From positions 1-5,199 of the forward strand of contig JACMKW010000601.1 of NCBI GenBank assembly GCA_014379885.1: DNA of 5,199 nucleotides, in the 5' to 3' direction. Below are positions 1-5,199 of this stretch, piece after piece. The notes beneath the pieces were generated by a model. The model searched no databases and was not told where the DNA came from. It saw nothing but the letters and a program-made list of their open reading frames with translations. The stretch comes from Rhizobacter sp. Lineage in GTDB: Bacteria; Pseudomonadota; Gammaproteobacteria; Burkholderiales; Burkholderiaceae. The position numbers and the translations under genes were made by a program. Position 1 is the stretch's first letter; every line of letters starts with the position of its first letter.

Positions 1-2283
1 AAGGTTCCGGCACCCCCGCCGCCGGTGGTCGGCGACCCGGGCCCGTCTGATCCACCTGCGCCGCCACCGCCGCCCTCCGGCACGCCTGCGCCGCCCATCG
101 ACACCAGCAAGGCGGCGCCCATCATGTTCGTGACGCAGGTGCAGGTGACCGGCTCGGACATGAGCAAAATCACGGGCACGTTTGGCAACCATCTGCCGAG
201 GCCCGAAGCTGCCCCACGCGGGGGCGACCTGATGATCGCCTACCCGCCAACAACGCCGACAGGCGCTTGGGCGCTGCGCAACCTCACCCGGGAGGCGGGC
301 TACGGCATGAAGAACAACACGCCCGATACCGCACCGTGCGCCAGCAACATGGTGGCCGTGCGCGAGCCGGCGGTCAATTGGTCAGCAACCGAAGCGCTGG
401 TCAGCATGGTGGTGGGCTGCCAGGACAGCGCGCGGTGGCAAATCTACCGCGTGGCGAACATCGGCCAGGGTCAGGGCAAGGCGACTTTCACGCGAGTGGA
501 AAAGCAATCGGCCGACTACAACAACGTGAGCCCCATCTACTCGGCCCACGCGAGCGAGCACATCTTCTTCACCTCCGACATGCCGCGCGGCGGCCCTGGT
601 GCCGAGTTCGCGCACCTGAAGCCCTTGGACGAGTACGAACTGGCCCCTGCCAACAGCGGCCTGTGGGACCTCGATCCAGTCAGCGGTAGGGTGACCCTGC
701 TGGACGATTCTCCCAGCGGTGACTTCAACCCCACCATCGACTCGTTCGGGCGCGTGGTGTTCGGCCGGTGGGATCACCTTGACCGTGACCAGCAGGAAGA
801 CAGCGAATATCACCGCGAGCATCTCTTCAACTACGCCAGCGAGTCCAAGACCGCTCAGCGCACGAAGTTCACCGCGGCCGACAAGCTGTTCGATTCGGTG
901 TTCCCTGAAAGTCGTACTCCCCCCACGGGTTTCGGCACCCACGTGATGAAGGTGTTCCTGCCATGGATGGTCAACCATGATGGAACGGGTGCCGAGACAC
1001 TGAACCATTTCGGGCGCCACCAGTTCAATCAGTATTCCGACGAAACACGCTTCGACTCGCGCCTGCAGCTTGAAAAGCTGGAATCGGCCGAAGGCGCCAA
1101 CCAGAACATCCCGATTCGGCCCGAGGGGCTGCGGTTCCTGCGTGAGGACCCGCTGAACCCCGGTCTGTTCTACGGTGCGGTGACACGTGAGTTCGGTACC
1201 AATGGGGCTGGGGTGGTGGTCACTCTCAATGCGGCGCCATCGGTGCAACCGAAAGACATGAAGATCAGCTTGGTGACGGCGCCCAACACCTACAACGCGG
1301 GTGGGCCGGCGCTCTACAGGTCCCCGCTGCCGACCGGCGATGGTTTGCTGTGGGCAACCATGTCGACGGAGACGAAGCAGACGGTCAACGGGAATACCAA
1401 ACCCTACAACTTCAGGTTGCATCGCTTGGTGAAGAGTGGAAGCCATTTTGTGCCCGCGCAAGGTGGCGCGTTGACACCCGGTCTGCAACGCACTTTGGGC
1501 AGCAAGACCTATGAACTGTGGGAGTTCGATGCGGTCGAGGTGCGTGCGCGCAACAAACCGCAGACGCTGACCGCCATGGAACCGATCACCCAGCAATCCC
1601 CGGAGGGACAGGTGTTCAACGATCCCGCCGTCAATGTGGACATTGCCGGGTTTCGCAACTTCCTGAAGGAGAAGAACCTGGCCTTGATCGTGACCCGCAA
1701 TGTCACGACCCGCGCGGCCGAAGACCGCATGCAACCTTTCAACCTGAGAGTGAGTGGGTCGGACGTGGTGACCAAGTCCAAAGCCAAGCCGAATGCGTTG
1801 GTGATGGACGTCGACCACCTTCAGTTGTTCTCGGCCCAGCAGGTTCGTGGCCAGGACTTCGTGTCCGACACCCGACCGCAGACCGACATGTACCGGCGCG
1901 CGATGGCTTTGCCCTGGAAGTCGCCCGAAATCAACGGCAAGAGCATCAACCCACCGGCAGCGGCCAGTGCGCCTGTCGGCTCGGTTCGTGTCTCCACGCT
2001 CGACGGCTCCGTGGCGGCGCTCGTGCCGGCCAACCGGGCGATGACCTGGCAACTGATCGACAGCCAGAAGCCAGGTGTTCCGAAGGACGGAACCGACAGC
2101 GTGGTCCGCGAACGTGTGTGGGTTTCTTTCCAGCCGGGTGAAGTGCGGGTCTGCACCAGCTGCCATGGCGGCGGCCCAGAGGACGTTGCACAAAACGGGA
2201 AAAAGATGAAGGAATTCGTGAACCCGCCCGATGCGTTGAAGCAGTTGCTCGTGTACTGGAAAAACAACCTGCAGACGCCGTGA
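1..2283 (+). CDS. HzsA-related exported mono-heme c-type cytochrome (5' end outside window)
   Basis: The frame is open from base 1 to a TGA at 2281-2283, so the gene begins upstream; the GTG at 25 lies inside a proline-rich linker and is not a credible start. Residue numbers below count that GTG as 1. The linker (to about residue 30) is typical of what follows a lipobox in exported lipoproteins. The conserved core opens with PIMFVTQV (about 32-39), FGNHLP and PRGGDLMIAYP, then shows NNVSPIY (near 166), FTSDMPRGG, DEYELAP, SFGRVVFGRWDHLDRDQQ (near 240) and HDGTGAETLNHFGRH (318-332). This pattern matches the beta-propeller-like proteins related to hydrazine synthase alpha. Near the C-terminus, WQLID and QPGEVRV lead into CTSCH (710-714), a single c-type heme site. 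Known family members are periplasmic or surface heme proteins; most are of unknown function, and nothing here indicates hydrazine synthesis. The gene ends 7 bp before the next start, so the two are likely co-transcribed. Family assignment is from recalled sequence motifs, not a search. Confidence 0.8.
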   Translation, partial: KVPAPPPPVVGDPGPSDPPAPPPPPSGTPAPPIDTSKAAPIMFVTQVQVTGSDMSKITGTFGNHLPRPEAAPRGGDLMIAYPPTTPTGAWALRNLTREAGYGMKNNTPDTAPCASNMVAVREPAVNWSATEALVSMVVGCQDSARWQIYRVANIGQGQGKATFTRVEKQSADYNNVSPIYSAHASEHIFFTSDMPRGGPGAEFAHLKPLDEYELAPANSGLWDLDPVSGRVTLLDDSPSGDFNPTIDSFGRVVFGRWDHLDRDQQEDSEYHREHLFNYASESKTAQRTKFTAADKLFDSVFPESRTPPTGFGTHVMKVFLPWMVNHDGTGAETLNHFGRHQFNQYSDETRFDSRLQLEKLESAEGANQNIPIRPEGLRFLREDPLNPGLFYGAVTREFGTNGAGVVVTLNAAPSVQPKDMKISLVTAPNTYNAGGPALYRSPLPTGDGLLWATMSTETKQTVNGNTKPYNFRLHRLVKSGSHFVPAQGGALTPGLQRTLGSKTYELWEFDAVEVRARNKPQTLTAMEPITQQSPEGQVFNDPAVNVDIAGFRNFLKEKNLALIVTRNVTTRAAEDRMQPFNLRVSGSDVVTKSKAKPNALVMDVDHLQLFSAQQVRGQDFVSDTRPQTDMYRRAMALPWKSPEINGKSINPPAAASAPVGSVRVSTLDGSVAALVPANRAMTWQLIDSQKPGVPKDGTDSVVRERVWVSFQPGEVRVCTSCHGGGPEDVAQNGKKMKEFVNPPDALKQLLVYWKNNLQTP
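2152..2166 (+). other. c-type heme attachment motif CXXCH
   Basis: The codons read Cys-Thr-Ser-Cys-His, followed by Gly-Gly-Gly. This is the only CXXCH in the visible protein. It sits about 40 residues from the C-terminus, where HzsA-related proteins carry a C-x-x-C-H after a conserved 'GE-R-C' stretch (here GEVRVC). It implies export to the periplasm and heme ligation by the cytochrome c maturation machinery. The sixth iron ligand cannot be assigned from sequence. Confidence 0.85.
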
Positions 2284-2290
2284 GAACCGC

Positions 2291-4227
2291 ATGAAAGCTC
2301 GCACATGGTTGTCGTTGTTCGGGGTGTCGGCTGCGCTGCTGTTGAGTGCATGCGGCGGAGGGGGGGCGGCTCCGGAGCGGGGCCAACCCCTGGGCAGCCA
2401 GGAGGTGGCGGTGGTGACACCACGCCGGACCTCTTCACATTCTTGCCGGTGACTGATGCAAGCATCTTGAGCCCCGTGGCGTCGGCCGTCGTCACCATCG
2501 GTGGCATCGATGCTCCATCGCCAATCAGCGTGCAAGGCGGCGAATATCAAGTTGATGACGGCAACTACCGCGCGACGGCCGGTACCGTGGCGCAGGGAGC
2601 CAAAGTGCGCGTGCGGGTCAGCGCGTCCAGCAGTGAGGGCGAAACGACCAGTGCCGTGTTGACCGTGGGAGGCGTGAGTGCGGCTTTCGCAGTCACCACC
2701 AGCGGCACCCGGGTTGCGGCCAACAAGACCGTTGGATGCCCGGCGGACACAGCATGTCCAGGCACATCCTTCAACTCCCTGCAAGAACTGGCACCGACGC
2801 TGAAAGGCGGCGACGTTGTTGATGTGTACGCGCGGGGCACACCGTATGCGGCGGTCGAGTTCACGAAGGCTGGCACGCTGGCATCGCCCATTCTTTTGCG
2901 TGGCATCTCGGTGGATGGACGGCGGCCGGTGATCGAGGGCGGGGCTTCGAATGCGACCCACTACTCCGCGGTGTCGTTCGAGGGCGCCAGCTACATGACG
3001 CTCGACTCGTTCGAGGTCACCAATGGCATCAACCGGCGTGTCAACGGCACCATCACCAACACGATGTACTACCCGCAGTTTCACCAGTGCATCAGGAATG
3101 CCGCCCACCAGGTGACCTTGAAGAACGTGCTGGTGCGCGACTGCCCGAACAACGGGGTTTTCGCGGTTGATCGGAACTCAGGCACCTTGACCCTCGACCG
3201 GGTGGAAATCACTCGTTCGGGCTGCGTGCCAGGGCTGAACGGCATGAAGTGCGATGACGGTTCACACCCCGTTTACGTGGCCACCGACCCCCACCGCTAT
3301 CCCGACTCGAAGCTGCTCATCACCCGCAGTTTCATCCACGACAATCACGCCGGCGTGACGATCAAGTCGCGTGCGCGTCGACTCGAGCTCCACTACAACT
3401 GGGTCTTGTTGGCCGACTCGAACGAAGTGCAGGCGGTGGGTGTCTTTGGGCACGACGTGACAGATGGTGATGCGCCGCGCCAAGCCAGCCTGCAGAACCC
3501 GGTGCATGCCGACATCGTGGGCAATGTGTTCCTGGTGGATGGCCTCACGACGCAGGCGAATGCGGTCATCCGAAGCGGCGGGGATTTTGCCCCCCAAGAC
3601 ACGGAAAACGCCAACACCTACGGTCGCACGCGATTGGTGAACAACACCATGGTGCTGACGGGTGACTTCGGCAAGGGAGTGCGCAGCCGGCCGATCGTGC
3701 GATTGTTCGGCAAGCCCGAAGGTTTGATGGCCTTCAACAACATGGCCTTGGTGGCCGACCGGGCCAACGGCAAGGTGGTGTTCCTGCATGAAGACAGCAG
3801 CTTTCCGGTGGTCTGGGCGGCGGCCGATGGCAAGCCTCGCGTGCAGATGTCTCACAACCTCGTGCCCAACGGTTCGTTCGCCTGGAGCGGGCGCGATACG
3901 GTGAACAAGGGCATCGGCAGTGCGCCACCAGAAGGCTTTGCGTGGTCGAACTGGCTCACGCAGGAAACCTCTCTGCTGGGTGCGACCAGCGACCTAAAGA
4001 CAGTGACTGCCGCCCAACTGCGCCTGGCAGCCGCCTCGTCGCTGCGTGGGACTGGGAGCACCTCAACCAACCCCACGCGCCACCCCATGGATGCCAGCAC
4101 GCCATATGACCTGCCCCAGGCGCTGGCACTCCCGTTGTTCAATGCGATCGAGTTTTCTGGTGGCATTGCGTTGCCAGGTGCGGCGCGGATCGATGGCGGC
4201 GCGCCGACGCCGGGAGCGTTTGACTGA
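2291..4227 (+). CDS. Right-handed parallel beta-helix lipoprotein, frame split at a G7 tract
   Basis: The true start is probably ATG 2291, 7 bp after the previous stop with no strong Shine-Dalgarno, suggesting translational coupling. From it comes a textbook lipoprotein signal: basic MKAR, a hydrophobic core, then LLLSAC with the lipidated Cys21 at 2351-2353. In that frame translation stops at 2450-2452 after 53 codons. The rest of the gene lies one frame back (-1), open to TGA 4225-4227. Adding one G to the seven at 2360-2366 joins the two into a 645-residue protein whose mature end reads CGGGGGGSGAG. An in-frame ATG at 2305 would give an unconvincing N-terminus (MVVVVRGVG) without a signal peptide. 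The body has a Gly/Pro-rich linker, an Ig-like domain (about 2428-2705; DLFTF, GGEYQVDDGNY, LTVGGVSAAFAVTT), a C-x5-C pair (2737-2757), then beta-helix rungs such as YMTLDSFEVTNG, VTLKNVLVRDC, LLITRSFIHDNHAGV and LELHYNWV. Such folds bind or cleave polysaccharides; the substrate and any catalytic residues are unknown. Confidence 0.75.
2360..2366 (+). repeat. Homopolymeric G7 tract at the frame break
   Basis: Seven consecutive Gs lie just after the lipobox cysteine codon (2351-2353). Upstream codons follow the ATG at 2291; downstream coding follows a frame shifted by -1. Eight Gs, or a -1 slip on GGG-GGG, restores one continuous lipoprotein frame. Tracts of this kind are prone to slipped-strand mutation and also to sequencing error. 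Confidence 0.85.
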
Positions 4228-4623
4228 TGCCCATGCAAACCGAACCGTGCCTGGGAGTTCATTCAGATCGAGGGTGATGCCGCTGTTCCGTGCGACGCTC
4301 GTCTCTGGGACAGTGTGCGTCGGCCTGCAGCGGACTTCATTTGTGGCAATCGTGGTTGACCCAGGACGCGCCGGTGTTCCCCGGCGCGATCGACCTGTTC
4401 AGCGTGACCGCAAGTCGACTGCGCCAGTCGGAAAAACTCCCCGCTGCGCGGGCAGCGCACGACGGACACGGATCCCGCCCTGCATCCCGTCGATCCGGTG
4501 ACGCCGTTTGCGCTGCCGCAAGTGTTGCTGGACGCCCTTAGGAGCGCTGCTTGGACGCACGCTGAATACGATGAAGTGATCAGTCCGAATCGAGCGCCGC
4601 ACCAGTCGTTCGCCTTCGGTTGA
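4227..4623 (+). pseudogene. Decayed coding relic with several frame changes, product unrecognised
   Basis: No single frame is convincing here, but coding-like pieces with GC-rich third positions follow one another. ATG 4227 overlaps the previous stop (TGATG) and reads MPMQTEP before hitting a stop at 4275. A second frame then reads WEFIQIEGDAAVPCDARLWD and continues to RRPAADF near 4338. From about 4338 to 4435 the first frame resumes with HLWQSWLTQDAPVFP and AIDLFSVTASRLRQSEKLP. After about 4440 the second frame again gives DPVTPFALPQVLLDALRSA and AYDEVISPNRAPHQSFAFG-like text (exactly WTHAEYDEVISPNRAPHQ then SFAFG), ending at TGA 4621-4623. That frame is open again to TAA 4681-4683, so the original could have been longer. 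Joined, the pieces make about 130 residues, hydrophilic, without signal peptide or membrane segment. I do not recognise the family. The overlap with the upstream stop suggests it was the next gene of the operon. The alternative is non-coding DNA with chance open frames. Confidence 0.45.
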
Positions 4624-4736
4624 CCTGGCTTCGCCGCCTCGCATGTCGCTGCACTTCAAGACACCGGCAGCGCGTTTCGATAACTTCGCCCCGTCTTCAC
4701 TCTTCGGTACAGCCCATGGTCTTCTTGCGAACGGGT

Positions 4737-4937
4737 ATGCGCGCCCGCAACGTCGCGCTGATGGTTGTCGCTTCGCTGCTTGCATCGGGTTGCGGCGGTG
4801 GTGGGAGTGATGCCGTCGTCGGCGCGCCGCCGATCGGAAACGACAAACACCCCGAGGCCACGATCACGCTGCCCGCGAGCGGCGCAACGTTCAAGGCTGG
4901 CGATGCAGTTTCTACGTCTAGTGATTCGTCGGCTTGA
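4737..4937 (+). pseudogene. Truncated lipoprotein, N-terminal fragment with start of an Ig-like domain
   Basis: From ATG 4737 the protein starts MRARNVAL, continues through a hydrophobic segment and reaches LLASGC, with the lipidated cysteine at residue 19, followed by GGGGSDA. An in-frame ATG at 4716 would add seven residues; the closer one gives the normal signal length, and neither has a strong ribosome binding site. The mature part has a short linker and then PEATITLPASGATFKAGDAVS (4842-4913 region), the first strands of a bacterial Ig-like domain in which a motif like 'P-ATIT-PA-GATF-AGD-VS' is followed by 60-70 more residues. Here it is replaced by TSSDSSA and a TGA at 4935. The missing remainder, and the transposase-like gene 40 bp on, indicate disruption by an insertion element. 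Such N-termini are found on secreted enzymes and binding proteins, including sugar-dehydrogenase-like ones, but what the full protein did cannot be told. Confidence 0.65.
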
Positions 4938-4964
4938 CTGAGACCCTACGTTCCCATGTACGGT
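4934..4964 (+). promoter_or_regulatory. Weak candidate promoter for tnpA
   Basis: TTGACT at 4934-4939 matches the sigma-70 -35 consensus in five of six bases. Downstream only poor -10 matches exist: TGTACG at 4957-4962 (17-bp spacing) or TACGGT at 4959-4964 (19-bp spacing). If used, transcription would start near 4970, inside the right arm of the inverted repeat, so this transcript could not form the full hairpin. Confidence 0.25.
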
Positions 4965-4976
4965 ACGTGGGAACGT
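4948..4976 (+). promoter_or_regulatory. Inverted repeat / hairpin covering the tnpA ribosome binding site
   Basis: Left arm ACGTTCCCATGTAC (4948-4961) and right arm GTACGTGGGAACGT (4963-4976) are reverse complements with one mismatch (T4957 opposite G4967, a permitted wobble in RNA) around a single central G. As RNA it would form a stem of 12-13 pairs with a 3-5 base loop, burying the GGGA Shine-Dalgarno (4969-4972) and ending one base before the ATG. It could block translation of tnpA from transcripts entering from outside. As DNA it could instead be an operator or transposition-protein binding site. Confidence 0.7.
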
Positions 4977-4977
4977 G

Positions 4978-5199
4978 ATGTCAGACGAGACGATTTTGGA
5001 CTTGGCGCGGCGGCTTGTTGTCGGCCGCAAGCGAGACGGCCGCAGTGTGTACGACGCGCAGGCCAAGCGCGAGCTGATCTTGGCGTGTCGCGCGCCCGGG
5101 GTGTCGATGGCCAAGTTGGCGCGCGAGTGCGGCATCAACGCCAATCAGTTGAGCGCCTGGGTGCGTCAGTACGAGAGAGCGGCGTCGCGAGGCGTCGTG
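4978..5199 (+). CDS. tnpA: IS66-type TnpA-like helix-turn-helix transposition protein (3' end outside window)
   Basis: ATG 4978 opens a frame that is still open at the last base after 74 codons. The start is supported by GGGA at 4969-4972, five bases upstream. After an N-terminal segment (MSDETILDLARRL, then GRKRDGRSVYD), residues about 28-65 form a helix-turn-helix of the kind seen in IS66 TnpA and IS3 OrfA proteins: AKRELILACRAPGVSMAKLA, then RECGINANQLSAWVRQYE. The 'GVS-AKLAR-CGINANQLS-WVR' pattern fits IS66 TnpA best, where this small protein of about 100-150 residues is needed for transposition and presumably binds DNA, while TnpC is the transposase proper. IS3-family OrfA is the main alternative; the downstream gene would decide. 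Its promoter-proximal region contains a strong inverted repeat covering the ribosome binding site. Confidence 0.75.
   Translation, partial: MSDETILDLARRLVVGRKRDGRSVYDAQAKRELILACRAPGVSMAKLARECGINANQLSAWVRQYERAASRGVV

Larger units (their letters stand above)
4914..5199 (+). mobile_element. Left end of an insertion sequence, probably IS66 family (continues past window)
   Basis: The call rests on a TnpA-like gene from 4978 and on the abrupt end of recognisable lipoprotein coding after about 4913. The exact left terminus lies somewhere in 4914-4947; the given start is the earliest plausible base. The terminal inverted repeat and target-site duplication cannot be identified because the right end is not visible, and I do not see a clear GTAA-type tip as in classical IS66 elements. 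Known IS66 elements carry tnpA, tnpB and a large tnpC; only the start of the first is in view. Confidence 0.55.

Noticed and set aside
2281..2310. Read-through of TGA 2281 fusing the heme protein to the beta-helix body, which share the same frame.
   Set aside because: A complete lipoprotein signal peptide starts at 2291 in another frame and joins the body with a single G, a simpler explanation. The few codons between have no domain character.
2305..2360. ATG 2305 as the real start of the beta-helix protein.
   Set aside because: It gives MVVVVRGVGCAAVECMRRR, with no proper signal peptide for a fold that is normally exported, while the overlapping frame encodes a perfect one.
382..3108. A 908-codon open frame on the - strand spanning the first two genes.
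   Set aside because: It is the antisense shadow of GC-rich + strand codons. Its translation is rich in His, Arg and Gly with no recognisable domain, and it runs across two well-supported genes.
4367..4388. An 8-bp perfect inverted repeat (CGCGCCGG, 6-base loop, CCGGCGCG) as a terminator.
   Set aside because: No T-run follows it, and it lies in a segment that reads as coding; GC-rich DNA produces such repeats often.
4620..4715. An N-terminal extension of the truncated lipoprotein from ATG 4620.
   Set aside because: It would put about 39 arginine- and serine-rich residues before an otherwise normal lipoprotein signal, destroying its usual geometry.
1..5199. CRISPR array, tRNA, rRNA or riboswitch.
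   Set aside because: No regularly spaced repeats, no tRNA-like cloverleaf or rRNA stretches, and no recognised riboswitch core were seen on reading through both strands by eye.

Overview
The window is high-GC DNA (by eye around 60-65% G+C). Its codon use, CGGGG-type lipoprotein N-termini and proline-rich linkers suggest a betaproteobacterium of the order Burkholderiales. That placement is an inference from style; no taxonomic marker is present.

Layout, all on the + strand. (1) Bases 1-2283 hold the 3' 753 or more codons of a large exported protein related to the hydrazine synthase alpha subunit (HzsA) superfamily. It has a proline-rich linker, a long beta-propeller-like body and one C-terminal c-type heme motif (CTSCH). 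(2) Seven bases later begins a lipoprotein made of a short Ig-like domain followed by a right-handed parallel beta-helix (2291-4227). Its signal peptide and its body lie in different frames, split at a run of seven Gs (2360-2366). An ordinary start-codon choice would miss this and call a false N-terminus at 2305. (3) Bases 4227 to about 4623 hold no intact gene, but coding-like segments switch frame several times, as in a decayed gene of about 130 codons. (4) At 4737-4937 the first 50-60 codons of another lipoprotein with the start of an Ig-like domain stop abruptly. (5) From roughly 4914-4947 onward the sequence looks like the left end of an insertion sequence. Its first gene, an IS66-type TnpA-like helix-turn-helix protein, starts at 4978 and runs off the window. 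A near-perfect 14-bp inverted repeat directly before that start covers its ribosome binding site.

The first two genes are tightly packed and probably form one operon for cell-envelope proteins: an exported mono-heme protein and a surface or periplasmic beta-helix lipoprotein. Their substrate and role cannot be read from the sequence. The right third is a zone of decay and insertion: a frameshifted relic, a gene truncated at a mobile element, and the element itself. The G7 frameshift in the beta-helix gene may be part of the same decay, a reversible phase-variation switch, programmed slippage, or a sequencing error.
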